DNA of 64,000 bases from NCBI RefSeq assembly GCF_001428895.1, contig NZ_LMJA01000031.1, positions 563,010 to 627,009 on the forward strand, written 5' to 3'. This DNA comes from Mycobacterium sp. Root265 (GTDB lineage Bacteria > Actinomycetota > Actinomycetes > Mycobacteriales > Mycobacteriaceae). Under the pieces are notes generated by a model. The model worked only from the letters and a program-made list of their open reading frames with translations. It was not told the origin of the DNA and did not search any database. Below are positions 8,606 to 17,113 of this stretch, piece after piece. Both the position numbers and the translations under genes were made by a program. Positions within the stretch are counted from its first letter, which is position 1. The number at the start of each line of letters is the position of its first letter.

Positions 8606-9514
8606 ATGGATGTCCGGCAGCTCAGGTTCTTCCTGGCGGTGGTCGACCACGGCGGTTTCAGCAAGGCCGCCGAGCAGCTGATGATCGCCCAGCCGTCCCT
8701 GTCCCAGGCCATCGCGGCATTCGAGAAGGAACTCGGCATCCCGCTGTTCCATCGCGTGGGGCGCGGCGTGGTCCTCAGCGAAGCAGGCCATGTGCTCGTC
8801 GGATCCGCCCGTACGGTGCTGCGCGACGTCGACGAGGCGACGGCGGCGGTGCGGGCGCTCAAGGGTTTGCGCGGTGGCCGGGTGGACCTCATCACCATGC
8901 CGTCGCCGGGCATGGAGCCGCTGACCACCATCCTGACGGCGTTCGCCTCGTCCTATCCCGAGGTGACGCTCAATGCCGAGGCGGGCTTCACCCCCGAGGA
9001 GATCCTCGACAGCGTCCGCAGCGGCGCGTGCGAGATCGGGATCCTGGGATCACCCGCACCCATCCGGGCCCCGGACCTCACCGTCGTGCCGCTGGAAGCC
9101 CAGGCGTTGGTGCTGATCTCCGGCCCCGACGACCATGTGACGGCGGAGCCCACCGTCCGTCGCGACGAACTCGACGGGTGCCGGCTCATCGTCTCTCAGC
9201 GCGGATCCCTGATGCGCGCGCTGGTCGACGAAGTCATCGCCGACGGCACGCAGATCATGATCGTCGCCGAGATCGCCCATCGGACCTCCATCCTGCCGAT
9301 GGTGCTCAACGGGCTCGGCCGCGCGGTGATGCCGTCGGCGTGGACCGAATCTGCCCGCCGCGCCGGTGCCCATGTGCAACGCATCGTGCCCGAGTCCTAT
9401 CTGCACGTCGCGGCGGTCAGCCGCACCCGGCATCTCACCGCGCCGGCCGCCGCGCTGATGGATGAGGCGCGCCGCTACGGCACCGGAGTGCGCCGGCGGC
9501 CCGGCAGGACGTGA
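8606..9514 (+). CDS. LysR family regulator of the tartrate-type operon
   Basis: 302 residues from ATG 8606 (MDVRQLRFFLAVVDHGGF), the normal LysR start; in-frame codons further upstream would run over the operator. The HTH reads KAAEQLMIAQPSLSQAI, followed by the linker helix and a periplasmic-binding-like effector domain (VDLITMPSPGMEPLT, then GACEIGILGSP). It diverges from ttuC-dctA-glxK, so it probably senses tartrate, malate or a related C4 acid and controls that operon. Effector identity is inferred from context only. Confidence 0.88.
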   Translation: MDVRQLRFFLAVVDHGGFSKAAEQLMIAQPSLSQAIAAFEKELGIPLFHRVGRGVVLSEAGHVLVGSARTVLRDVDEATAAVRALKGLRGGRVDLITMPSPGMEPLTTILTAFASSYPEVTLNAEAGFTPEEILDSVRSGACEIGILGSPAPIRAPDLTVVPLEAQALVLISGPDDHVTAEPTVRRDELDGCRLIVSQRGSLMRALVDEVIADGTQIMIVAEIAHRTSILPMVLNGLGRAVMPSAWTESARRAGAHVQRIVPESYLHVAAVSRTRHLTAPAAALMDEARRYGTGVRRRPGRT

Positions 9515-9563
9515 CCGACCTCGCAGCATACGATCGGCTCCGGCGGGGTACCCATACAACCCG

Positions 9564-9609
9564 CTGCTCAACGCCGAGCCGCGCTTTTCAGAAGTACGCC
9601 GTTGAGCAG
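9564..9609 (+). promoter_or_regulatory. Stem-loop in front of glgX
   Basis: A perfect 10-bp inverted repeat (CTGCTCAACG at 9564-9573; CGTTGAGCAG at 9600-9609) with a 26-nt loop, ending immediately before the GTGAGGA ribosome-binding stretch of glgX. It could be an operator or an RNA hairpin that affects translation start. No U-run follows, so an intrinsic terminator is unlikely. Confidence 0.45.
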
Positions 9610-9620
9610 TGAGGACGTCC

Positions 9621-11771
9621 ATGCCGGTATCCCCCACACCGTCGAACACCCAGGTAGTCGAGCAGGAGGTCTGGCCCGGCAAGGCCTACCCCCTCGGGGC
9701 GACCTACGACGGTTCCGGTACCAATTTCGCGCTCTTCAGTGAGGTCGCCGAACGGGTGGACCTGTGCCTCTTCGACGAGGACGGCACCGAGACCCGGTAC
9801 CGGTTGCCCGAGGTGGACGCATTCGTCTGGCACGGCTTCCTGCCGACCGTGGAGCCGGGTCAGCGGTACGGGTACCGGGTGCACGGACCTCATGACCCCG
9901 CCGCCGGTGATCGGTGCAATCCGAACAAGCTGCTGCTCGACCCGTACGCCAAGGCCATCGACGGGACCTTCCAATGGGACCAGTCGCTGTTCGGTTACGA
10001 CTTCGGGGAACCCGACAGCCGCAACGATGACGACTCCGCGGCCAGCATGCCGAAGTCGGTGGTGATCAACCCGTTCTTCGACTGGGGCATCGACCGCCCG
10101 CCGCAGCGTGAATACGCCGACAGCTTCATCTACGAGGCGCACGTCAAGGGGCTGACGGAGACCCACCCGGACATCCCCGACGCCATCCGCGGGACGTACG
10201 CCGCGATCGGTCACCCGGCGATCATCGATCACCTCAAGACGCTCGGGGTCACCGCCATCGAGCTGATGCCGGTGCACCATTTCGCCAACGACTCCACCCT
10301 GATCGACAAGGGCCTGTCCAACTACTGGGGTTACAACACCATCGGTTTCTTCGCCCCCGACTCCAAGTACTCCAGCAGCGGGACCCCCGGCGGTCAGGTG
10401 CAGGAGTTCAAGGCCATGGTGCGCACCCTGCACGAAGCCGGCATCGAGGTGATCCTGGATGTGGTCTACAACCACACCGCCGAGGGCAACCACCTCGGTC
10501 CCACGGTGTCGATGCGCGGAATCGACAATGCCGCGTATTACCGGCTCGTCGAGGACGACAAGCGTTACTACATGGATTACACGGGAACCGGCAACAGCCT
10601 CAACGTCGGGCACCCGCATTCGCTGCAGCTGATCATGGACTCGTTGCGGTACTGGGTCACCGAGATGCACGTCGACGGTTTCCGTTTCGACCTGGCGTCG
10701 ACGCTGGCCCGCGAGTTCTACGATGTCGACAAGTTGTCGACATTCTTCGAACTGGTGCAACAGGATCCGACGGTCAGCCAGGTGAAGCTCATCGCCGAGC
10801 CGTGGGATGTCGGGCCCGGCGGCTATCAGGTGGGTAACTTCCCGCCGCAGTGGACCGAATGGAACGGCAAGTACCGCGACACCGTGCGCGATTTCTGGCG
10901 CGGTGAGGCGGCAAGCCTCGGCGAGTTCGCGTCCCGGCTGACGGGTTCGGCGGATCTCTATGAGCAGAGCGCACGCCGCCCGGTCGCCTCGATCAACTTC
11001 GTCATCGCCCACGACGGTTTCACGTTGCGAGACCTGGTGTCTTACAACGAGAAACACAATGAGGCCAACGGTGAGGACAACAACGACGGCGAGAGCCACA
11101 ACAGGTCGTGGAACTGCGGGGTGGAGGGTCCGACCGATGATCCGGAGATCACCGCCCTGCGGGCTCAGCAGGAGCGCAACTTCCTGACCACACTGCTGCT
11201 GTCCCAGGGTGTGCCGATGATCTGCCACGGCGACGAGCTCGGGCGTACCCAGGGCGGCAACAACAATGGCTACTGCCAGGACAACGAGATCACCTGGGTG
11301 GATTGGGAGAACGCCGATCAGGAACTGGTGGACTTCGCCGCCCGGGTCTCGGCGTTGCGCGCCGAACATCCGGTGTTTCGCAGGCGCCGGTTCTTCAACG
11401 GCCGGCCGGTGCGACAGCGCGGCTCTGCCGGCGTACCCGACATCTCCTGGTTCCGGCCCGATGGGACGGAGATGAACGACGAGGACTGGGACACCGGATT
11501 CGGCAAATCGATCGCCGTCTACCTCAACGGCAACGGCATCCCCGACCTGGACGCGCGTGGCCAGCGGGTGACCGACGACTCGTTCGTGGTGTGCTTCAAC
11601 GGTCACCACGAGCCCCTCGAGTTCACCCTGCCCTCCAAGGAGTTCGGGCCGGCGTGGCACACGGTCATCGACACCGCGATTCCGGTCGGCACCAGCGATG
11701 AGGTCATCCCCGCGGGTGAATCACGCAAGGTCGCCGCGCGCTCGGTCACGGTGTTCCAACAGGCGGAGTGA
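9621..11771 (+). CDS. glgX: Glycogen debranching enzyme GlgX (isoamylase-type GH13)
   Basis: 716 residues from ATG 9621; a GTG 12 nt upstream is possible, but GAGGA at 9611-9615 suits the ATG. N-terminal CBM48-like module (YPLGATYDGSGTNFALFS), then a GH13 barrel: EVILDVVYNHTAEGN (region I), MHVDGFRFDLAST with the nucleophile Asp (II), KLIAEPWDVGPGGYQ with the acid/base Glu (III), and FVIAHDGFTL (IV). GlgX hydrolyses alpha-1,6 branches of phosphorylase-trimmed glycogen. It stands alone here, without treY/treZ, but the window also has a trehalose synthase at 17573-19840. Normal family length. Confidence 0.93.
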   Translation: MPVSPTPSNTQVVEQEVWPGKAYPLGATYDGSGTNFALFSEVAERVDLCLFDEDGTETRYRLPEVDAFVWHGFLPTVEPGQRYGYRVHGPHDPAAGDRCNPNKLLLDPYAKAIDGTFQWDQSLFGYDFGEPDSRNDDDSAASMPKSVVINPFFDWGIDRPPQREYADSFIYEAHVKGLTETHPDIPDAIRGTYAAIGHPAIIDHLKTLGVTAIELMPVHHFANDSTLIDKGLSNYWGYNTIGFFAPDSKYSSSGTPGGQVQEFKAMVRTLHEAGIEVILDVVYNHTAEGNHLGPTVSMRGIDNAAYYRLVEDDKRYYMDYTGTGNSLNVGHPHSLQLIMDSLRYWVTEMHVDGFRFDLASTLAREFYDVDKLSTFFELVQQDPTVSQVKLIAEPWDVGPGGYQVGNFPPQWTEWNGKYRDTVRDFWRGEAASLGEFASRLTGSADLYEQSARRPVASINFVIAHDGFTLRDLVSYNEKHNEANGEDNNDGESHNRSWNCGVEGPTDDPEITALRAQQERNFLTTLLLSQGVPMICHGDELGRTQGGNNNGYCQDNEITWVDWENADQELVDFAARVSALRAEHPVFRRRRFFNGRPVRQRGSAGVPDISWFRPDGTEMNDEDWDTGFGKSIAVYLNGNGIPDLDARGQRVTDDSFVVCFNGHHEPLEFTLPSKEFGPAWHTVIDTAIPVGTSDEVIPAGESRKVAARSVTVFQQAE

Positions 11772-11795
11772 CCGGCTGGTTCTATGCTGCTCCCC

Positions 11796-12593
11796 ATGGG
11801 CGCAGTGGCCAGGAACAACATCAAGACAGTGGGCGTCGAAGGCGCTCCCGTCCTGCTGCTGGCCCATGGGTTCGGCTGCGACCAGAACTTGTGGCGGCCC
11901 GTGGTCGAACGTCTCCAATCCGATTTCCGGATCGTGCTGATGGACCACGTGGGGGCGGGCGCCTCCGACCCGACGGCGTGGGACGCCGAGAAGTACTCCA
12001 CGCTGTCCGGGTACGCGGCCGATGTTCTGGAGATCCTGCGCGAGCTCGACCTGCACGACGTGGTGTTCGTCGGCCATTCGGTGGCGTCGATGATCGGCGC
12101 CTTGGCGGCCATCGCCGATCCGAGCCGATTCGCCAAACTCATCATGGTGACCCCGTCGCCGCGCTACATCGACGACGGCGAGTATCGCGGCGGGTTCTCC
12201 GAGGGCGATATCGAGGAACTCCTCGAGTCCATCGACGCGAACTACCTCGGGTGGTCGAAGACGATGGCGCCGGTCATCATGGGCAACCCCGACCGCCCCG
12301 ATCTGCATGCCGAGCTGGAAGAGACGTTCTGCCGGACCGACCCGGCCTGCGCCAGGGTGTTCGCCCGCGCCACCTTCCTGTCGGACAATCGTTCTGACCT
12401 ACCGCACGTCCCGGTGCCGACGCTGATCGTCGAGTGCACCCAGGACGCCATCGCCCCGCGCACCGTCGGCGCCTTCGTGCAGCAGCAGATCCCCGGCAGC
12501 CGGTTGGTCACCCTCGACGCGATGGGCCACTGCCCGCACGTGAGCGATCCGGACGCGACCGCGTCGGCCATCGCCGCGTTCGCCACACCATGA
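11796..12593 (+). CDS. rsbQ: RsbQ-like alpha/beta hydrolase
   Basis: 265 residues from ATG 11796 (an ATG 12 nt upstream is also in frame; this one matches the family N-terminus). Typical RsbQ/KAI2-like segments: LLAHGFGCDQNLW, the nucleophile in VGHSVASMIG, PSPRYIDDGEYRGGF, NYLGWSKTMAP, FCRTDPACARVFARA, a catalytic Asp region CTQDAIAP and GHCPHVSDPD with the His. In Bacillus subtilis RsbQ is needed by the phosphatase RsbP for energy-stress activation of SigB, probably through a small hydrophobic ligand. The stop overlaps the start of the RsbP-like gene (ATGA at 12590), so the two are translationally coupled. Confidence 0.88.
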   Translation: MGAVARNNIKTVGVEGAPVLLLAHGFGCDQNLWRPVVERLQSDFRIVLMDHVGAGASDPTAWDAEKYSTLSGYAADVLEILRELDLHDVVFVGHSVASMIGALAAIADPSRFAKLIMVTPSPRYIDDGEYRGGFSEGDIEELLESIDANYLGWSKTMAPVIMGNPDRPDLHAELEETFCRTDPACARVFARATFLSDNRSDLPHVPVPTLIVECTQDAIAPRTVGAFVQQQIPGSRLVTLDAMGHCPHVSDPDATASAIAAFATP

Positions 12594-13756
12594 CCAGCCT
12601 GGATTTCGAGGACTTCTGGGATAAGTCGCCCTCCGGGCATCTGATCCTCACAACGGACGGTCGCATCGTCAGCGCGAATGCCACCATCGTCGGCTGGTTG
12701 CGTTACCCCAAGGGCGCGCTGCACGAGAAGGCGTTCGCCGATCTCCTGACCACCGGCGGAAGAATCCACTACGAAACACATTTCGTTCCGATGCTGCGGA
12801 TGACCGGCACGCTCGAAGGTGTCACCGTCGACATGTTGGCCTCCGACGGGGAGCGGCTGCCGATGTTCCTGACCGCCAACGTCAAAACCGCGACCGCCGA
12901 TTCGCCCGAGCTGTGGCGCGTCACCGCGGTGGACGCCACCGACCGACGGGCCTACGAACGCGAACTCCTTGCCGAACGCCGCCGCGCCGAGACCGAGCAG
13001 GAGCGTGCACGCGCGTTCGCCGCCACCCTGCGCCGCTCGCTGCACCCGCCGTTGTTGTCGCCACCACCGGGTCTGGAGGCCGCCGATCACTACCACACTG
13101 CATCGGCCGACGACGTGGGCGGCGATTTCTACGATCTGTTCCCGTTGTCGTCGAACACGTGGGGTTTCTTCCTCGGCGATGTCGCGGGCAAGGGTGTCGA
13201 CGCCGCCGTGGTCACCACCCTTACCCGCTACGTCCTGCGTTCGGCCGCGGTCTTCGACGACGTCCCGGTGCAGGTGCTGCACAACCTCAATACGGTGCTG
13301 CATCAGCAGCTGGGCATCGAACGCCACCGGCTGTGCACCGTGGTCTACGGAAACCTGACACCGCGGGGCGACGGTTTCGACGTCGATCTGGCCAGCGCGG
13401 GTCACCTGCCCCCGTTGCTGCTCACCGGTGACGGGAACGCGTATTTCGCCGACACCATCGGCGGTCAGGCCGTCGGAATGATCCAAGACCCTCACTTCTT
13501 CAGCAGCCGAATGCATCTCGGATCCGGCGACACCCTGGTGCTCTATACCGATGGTGTGACCGAGGCGCGTGTCGGCCCCGGAGTCGAACGTTACGACGAC
13601 GATGGCGAGCTCCTGCGGTTCGCCCGCCGGCACGCGCCGGCCAGCGCTTCCGAGATCGTCGAGGCCGTGCGGGGTCTGCTCGGCGAGCTGGGCGCGGGAG
13701 TCGAGGACGATGCCGCGGTGCTCGCATTCGGGGTGCCGCGGGACGGCGACGCGTAG
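12590..13756 (+). CDS. rsbP: RsbP-like PAS-PP2C serine phosphatase
   Basis: 388 residues starting at the ATGA overlap with rsbQ. An N-terminal PAS domain (about 5-120, SGHLILTTDGRIVSAN) leads into a charged coiled coil (RELLAERRRAETEQERARAF) and a SpoIIE/PP2C domain (about 150-385). The metal-binding Asp residues are present in DDVGGDFYDLF, LGDVAGKGVDAA, LYTDGVTEA and VEDDAAVLAF. By analogy it dephosphorylates an anti-anti-sigma factor when its PAS domain and RsbQ signal energy stress. No sigma or anti-anti-sigma gene is adjacent; an RsbW-like kinase lies 6.7 kb downstream at 20480. Confidence 0.87.
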   Translation: MTSLDFEDFWDKSPSGHLILTTDGRIVSANATIVGWLRYPKGALHEKAFADLLTTGGRIHYETHFVPMLRMTGTLEGVTVDMLASDGERLPMFLTANVKTATADSPELWRVTAVDATDRRAYERELLAERRRAETEQERARAFAATLRRSLHPPLLSPPPGLEAADHYHTASADDVGGDFYDLFPLSSNTWGFFLGDVAGKGVDAAVVTTLTRYVLRSAAVFDDVPVQVLHNLNTVLHQQLGIERHRLCTVVYGNLTPRGDGFDVDLASAGHLPPLLLTGDGNAYFADTIGGQAVGMIQDPHFFSSRMHLGSGDTLVLYTDGVTEARVGPGVERYDDDGELLRFARRHAPASASEIVEAVRGLLGELGAGVEDDAAVLAFGVPRDGDA

Positions 13757-13931
13757 GCCGAGGCTGGTTTTTGAACCTCACGGTTGCATCCGACGCGCCA
13801 CCTCAACTCCGGGTACAGAAGCAACCATTCACCCTCGGCACTTACGACGGTACGCCTCATCTATCAAGATTGGGACCCATCCTCGACCAGTAATGTGTTT
13901 GCAGCAGCGCCGATATGGCTACCGACCAGTC

Positions 13932-14183
13932 ATGGCTGAATCTTCTGTTGACGGTCGCATCGATGCGGTGGCCCCCGGCGACATCGTCGCTCTCGATCGT
14001 GGCGCCGGCGAGCACGCGTACAAAGTGGTCCACAAGGAGGAGTCCGAATCGGGTTACCTGGTCACCTTTGAGGGCGATGACGGCGAGACGTTCCAGCTTC
14101 AGATAGCGGCCGGTGAGCCGGTGAAGCGGTCACTCGAAGCGAAGTGGGAGTCGACGCAGAGCCCGACCCCGCATTCGCCGTGA
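13932..14183 (+). CDS. Small conserved-looking acidic protein, function unknown
   Basis: 83 residues from ATG 13932 (MAESSVDGRIDAVAPGDIV). Not recognised. It looks like a small all-beta domain (DIVALDRGAGEHAYKVV, SGYLVTFEGDDGETF) with a short disordered C-terminal tail (ESTQSPTPHSP), the sort of size and pattern seen in SH3/Tudor-like barrels. No signal peptide or membrane segment. Its stop codon overlaps a GTG start of the next gene (GTGA at 14180), which supports a real gene in a two-gene unit. Upstream, 13757-13931 holds no other gene. Confidence 0.55.
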   Translation: MAESSVDGRIDAVAPGDIVALDRGAGEHAYKVVHKEESESGYLVTFEGDDGETFQLQIAAGEPVKRSLEAKWESTQSPTPHSP

Positions 14184-14863
14184 CCATGGTGGACACCGTC
14201 GAGTACGCCCCCGGGCGCTGGGCCGATCTGTTCGGGGAGCCATCACGGCCGTGCGTGCTGTTGTGGCACGGCACGCAGACCGACTCCCGCGCCGCGGTCC
14301 GGGTACTGGCCGAGGCCATCGCCGAGCACGGGGTAGGGGTGATCGCCCCGGATTGGGATTCCCACGCCGCCGACGGCGGGCGTGCGGACCTACTGAATTC
14401 GGTGCGGTTCGCGCGCACCCGGTCCGCGGGCGCCGATCTCGTCCTCGTGGGCTGGTCGCTGGGCGGAGTCGCCGCGGCCGGGCTGACGTTACGCGCGCGG
14501 GAGTTCAATGTTCCTGTCGCGCATACCGTCTGCCTTGGTGGCGCGTTCATGGTGAATGATCCGATCTCCGGTGGCCCGGCCCTGCGCGAGGTCCCCGATA
14601 GGGCGGTGCGCACGCCATTCAGCTTGCTCATCGGCGATGGTGACGAGGTGGTGCCCGCCTCGGCTGCCACCGAGTTCGCCACCGGTCTACGGGCCTTGGA
14701 CTGGCCCGTCGAGATCGTCGAGGTGGCCGCCGACCACGGCTCGATAGCCGGGGCGCGCTACGACGCTGCCGCCGACCGCTACGAGCCCGACAGTGACCCC
14801 GCCACCGCGGTCGTCGCCCGTGCGGTCGCCACCCATATCGCCGCAGTGGCGCAGGCCGCGTAG
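14180..14863 (+). CDS. Alpha/beta hydrolase (dienelactone-hydrolase/esterase-like)
   Basis: About 227 residues. GTG 14180 overlaps the preceding stop; ATG 14186 two codons on is the alternative. Starts TMVDTVEYAPGRWADLFG, has an oxyanion-type LLWHGTQTDSR, the nucleophile elbow LVGWSLGGVAAAG, a catalytic Asp in IGDGDEVVPA and the His in VAADHGSIAGARYD. All three catalytic residues can be placed, so it should be an active cytoplasmic esterase or lipase-like enzyme, substrate unknown. No signal peptide. Confidence 0.75.
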   Translation: MTMVDTVEYAPGRWADLFGEPSRPCVLLWHGTQTDSRAAVRVLAEAIAEHGVGVIAPDWDSHAADGGRADLLNSVRFARTRSAGADLVLVGWSLGGVAAAGLTLRAREFNVPVAHTVCLGGAFMVNDPISGGPALREVPDRAVRTPFSLLIGDGDEVVPASAATEFATGLRALDWPVEIVEVAADHGSIAGARYDAAADRYEPDSDPATAVVARAVATHIAAVAQAA

Positions 14864-15043
14864 CGCCGTCCGCGAGGCGATGGCGCCCCGGAAATACAGA
14901 TTCGCGCTATCCCGGCGCACAATACACTTGTAATGTAAGTGCCACTAGATTGCTGCGATTCGCATGAAACTTGCCGGGGGGCTCCGATTCGAACGCCGTG
15001 CAGGGCTCTTAACTGGCTGAATACACCCGACCAGTTCGAGTCC

Positions 15044-16054
15044 ATGACCACATTCCTGAAGCAGCGACGGTTGCTGCGGCCGGCGCAGCTGATCATGGCG
15101 CTGGTCGCCTCGTCGTCGTCGCTGGTTCCGATCTCCTATCTGGCCACCCGGGACGATCTGTCCATCCCCGCCATCGCCGTGAGCGCCGCCTCGGCGGTGT
15201 TCACCCTCGCGATGACGGCATCCTGGCTCTACCGGTGGCCGACCCGGTGGCAGTCGGAGGCCACCGGCCTGGTCGGAGCCGTGTTCATCGTCGTGTGGAG
15301 CGCCATCCAACCCTCGGCGGGGGTCGCCGCACTGGCCGTTGCCACACTGGCCGTCACCGGCGGCTACTTCGCCTTCTTCCACAATCCGCGCAGCCTGCTG
15401 TTCAACGTGGTTCTTGCGGTGACCGGCGCGGCATTCGCTGCGTCGCGACTGGCCGACGAGACCGATCTGGCGACCGCCTTCGCCGCGTTCTGGATCGTCT
15501 GGTTCCTCAACCTCTGCGTGCCTGTCGCGATCCGCGGAATGTCGCTGGCCATGGGGACGTACGCGACCCGGGCGGAGACCGACGGCTTGACCGGACTGCT
15601 CAACCGCCGCAGCTTCTCGCACGCGCTGCAGCGCATGCTCAGCGAACCCGGCAGGGGCGCAACACAACTGGCGGTCATCCTGGCCGATATCGACGACTTC
15701 AAACGCATCAACGACACTTTCGGACATGCCGAAGGCGATCGCGTCATCCGGGCGGTCGCCGATCTGCTGCGGGAACGTTGCCCGGCCCCGGCCGCGCTGT
15801 GCCGCGCCGGCGGTGAGGAATTCCTGATCGCGCTCACCACGCCGGCCTCGGCCCTGCCGTTGGCGCAGGGATTGTGCGGCGCGATCGCCGATATGCCCGA
15901 TGGCGTGACCGCCAGCATCGGCGTGGCGAGTGTCGACCTGGGATCCCAGCACAATCCCGACGGTGACGCACTGGTGGGACAACTTTTCGCGGACGCCGAC
16001 ACCGCCATGTACGCGGCCAAGAGGAGTGGCGGGAACACGGTGAGGCACGCGTAG
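15044..16054 (+). CDS. Membrane-bound diguanylate cyclase (GGDEF domain)
   Basis: 336 residues from ATG 15044 (MTTFLKQRRLLRPAQL). About six hydrophobic segments occupy residues 15-170, followed by a C-terminal GGDEF domain: DGLTGLLNRRSF, ILADIDDFKRINDTFGH with the metal-binding Asp, and AGGEEFLIA as the active-site loop (GGEEF is a functional variant). The RxxD product-inhibition site normally five residues before this loop is absent (PAPAALCRA). It should make c-di-GMP without feedback inhibition. It has no soluble sensor domain; the membrane region may sense. Possible co-regulation with the RsbQ/RsbP neighbours is speculation. Confidence 0.87.
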   Translation: MTTFLKQRRLLRPAQLIMALVASSSSLVPISYLATRDDLSIPAIAVSAASAVFTLAMTASWLYRWPTRWQSEATGLVGAVFIVVWSAIQPSAGVAALAVATLAVTGGYFAFFHNPRSLLFNVVLAVTGAAFAASRLADETDLATAFAAFWIVWFLNLCVPVAIRGMSLAMGTYATRAETDGLTGLLNRRSFSHALQRMLSEPGRGATQLAVILADIDDFKRINDTFGHAEGDRVIRAVADLLRERCPAPAALCRAGGEEFLIALTTPASALPLAQGLCGAIADMPDGVTASIGVASVDLGSQHNPDGDALVGQLFADADTAMYAAKRSGGNTVRHA

Positions 16055-16070
16055 TGGGTGCGGTTCGTGC

Positions 16071-17027
16071 CTACTGACGCAACTGCGGCAGCACATCACG
16101 CTGCCACGCGGCGAAGAACCCCGCCATATCCGGGCCGATCTGCGACACGTACACCTCGTCGACGTCGGCATCGAGATACTGGCGGACCTGGGCCGCGTGC
16201 TTGTCGGCGTCCGGACCGCATGCCACCGAATCCGCGATGTCCTGCTTGGGGACGAGTTGTTGTAGAGCGGCGAAATCCTTTGGCCGCGGCAATATCTGAG
16301 CGGACTGGCCGGGAAGCGCTTGGTTACCCCAGATCCGGTGCGCGGTGTCGACCGCGGTGTCGGCATCGGTGTCCCAGCAGACCTTGGTGCCTGCCTGCAC
16401 CGGCTTGTCGCCGCCACCGGATGACCGGAACGTCTTCACCAGGTCGGCTTCCGGGGTGACCAGTACATACCCGTCCCCGATCCGGCCGGCGAGCTCGGCG
16501 GCCTGCGGCCCGAATCCCGAGACATAGATCGGGACCGGCTTCTCGGGCCGGGTGTAGATGCGGGCCTCCTGCACGTCGTAGTGCACGCCGTGGTGGCTCA
16601 CCTCGTCGCCGCCCAGCAGCAGCCTGATCACCTCGACGGATTCCTCCAGCATTTCCTGGCGGACACCCACCGACGGCCAGGGGTCACCGAGGATGTGTTC
16701 GTTGAGGGCCTCGCCGCTGCCCACTCCCAGCACGAACTTGCCATCCAGCTGCACCGCGGCCGTCGCAGCGGCCTGGGCAATGATCGCCGGATGGATGCGC
16801 ACCGTCGGACAGGTCACGGCCGTCGACACCGTCAACGACGTGGCCTCCGAGAGCGCGCCGATCACGCCCCAAACGAATGGACTCTGGCCTTGTTCGTCGT
16901 TCCATGGATGGAAGTGATCCGAGATCCACAGCGCATCGAATCCCGCGTCCTCGGCGCGTTTGGCCTGGTCAACAAGTTCCTTGGGGGTGAACTGCTCACA
17001 AGAAAGGAAGTATCCGATTTTTGCCAT
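16071..17027 (-). CDS. F420-dependent oxidoreductase, glucose-6-phosphate dehydrogenase-like LLM subfamily
   Basis: 318 residues starting MAKIGYFLSCEQFTPKELV. Motifs of the F420-G6PDH-like branch: ALWISDHFHPWNDEQGQSPFVW (given here in part as SDHFHPW), VTCPTVRIHPAIIAQAAAT, GKFVLGVGSGEALNEHI and PIYVSGFGPQAAELAG. The His in DHFHPW and the GSGEALNEH loop correspond to catalytic and F420-contact regions in Fgd. Close to Fgd but shorter in the sugar-phosphate region, so the substrate may differ. It points towards a possible stress-related gene in the opposite direction at 17114. Confidence 0.85.
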   Translation of the reverse strand: MAKIGYFLSCEQFTPKELVDQAKRAEDAGFDALWISDHFHPWNDEQGQSPFVWGVIGALSEATSLTVSTAVTCPTVRIHPAIIAQAAATAAVQLDGKFVLGVGSGEALNEHILGDPWPSVGVRQEMLEESVEVIRLLLGGDEVSHHGVHYDVQEARIYTRPEKPVPIYVSGFGPQAAELAGRIGDGYVLVTPEADLVKTFRSSGGGDKPVQAGTKVCWDTDADTAVDTAHRIWGNQALPGQSAQILPRPKDFAALQQLVPKQDIADSVACGPDADKHAAQVRQYLDADVDEVYVSQIGPDMAGFFAAWQRDVLPQLRQ

Positions 17028-17053
17028 GGCCTCGGACTACCCGGTACCTGCGC

Positions 17054-17080
17054 GTTTATTCGGAGCGAGTCGCCGGGTAA
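17054..17080 (+). promoter_or_regulatory. SigF-like promoter candidate (GTTT-N17-GGGTAA)
   Basis: GTTT at 17054-17057 and GGGTAA at 17075-17080, separated by 17 nt and 34 nt before the start of the gene at 17114. This resembles the mycobacterial SigF consensus (GTTT about 15-17 nt from GGGTAT). It is one short match in a high-GC sequence, so chance is possible. Confidence 0.35.
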
Positions 17081-17113
17081 TCGTGCCTCAACCAAGACGA
17101 GAGGTCATCGGAC

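Noticed and set aside
9588-11660. Long antisense frame over glgX
   Set aside because: Same shadow effect; the translation is low complexity and the glgX catalytic motifs are unambiguous.
12242-13633. Antisense frame over rsbQ/rsbP
   Set aside because: Shadow of the two strongly supported Rsb genes.
14980-15005. Sequence resembling a tRNA T-loop (GATTCGAAC)
   Set aside because: No acceptor stem, anticodon arm or D-arm can be built around it.
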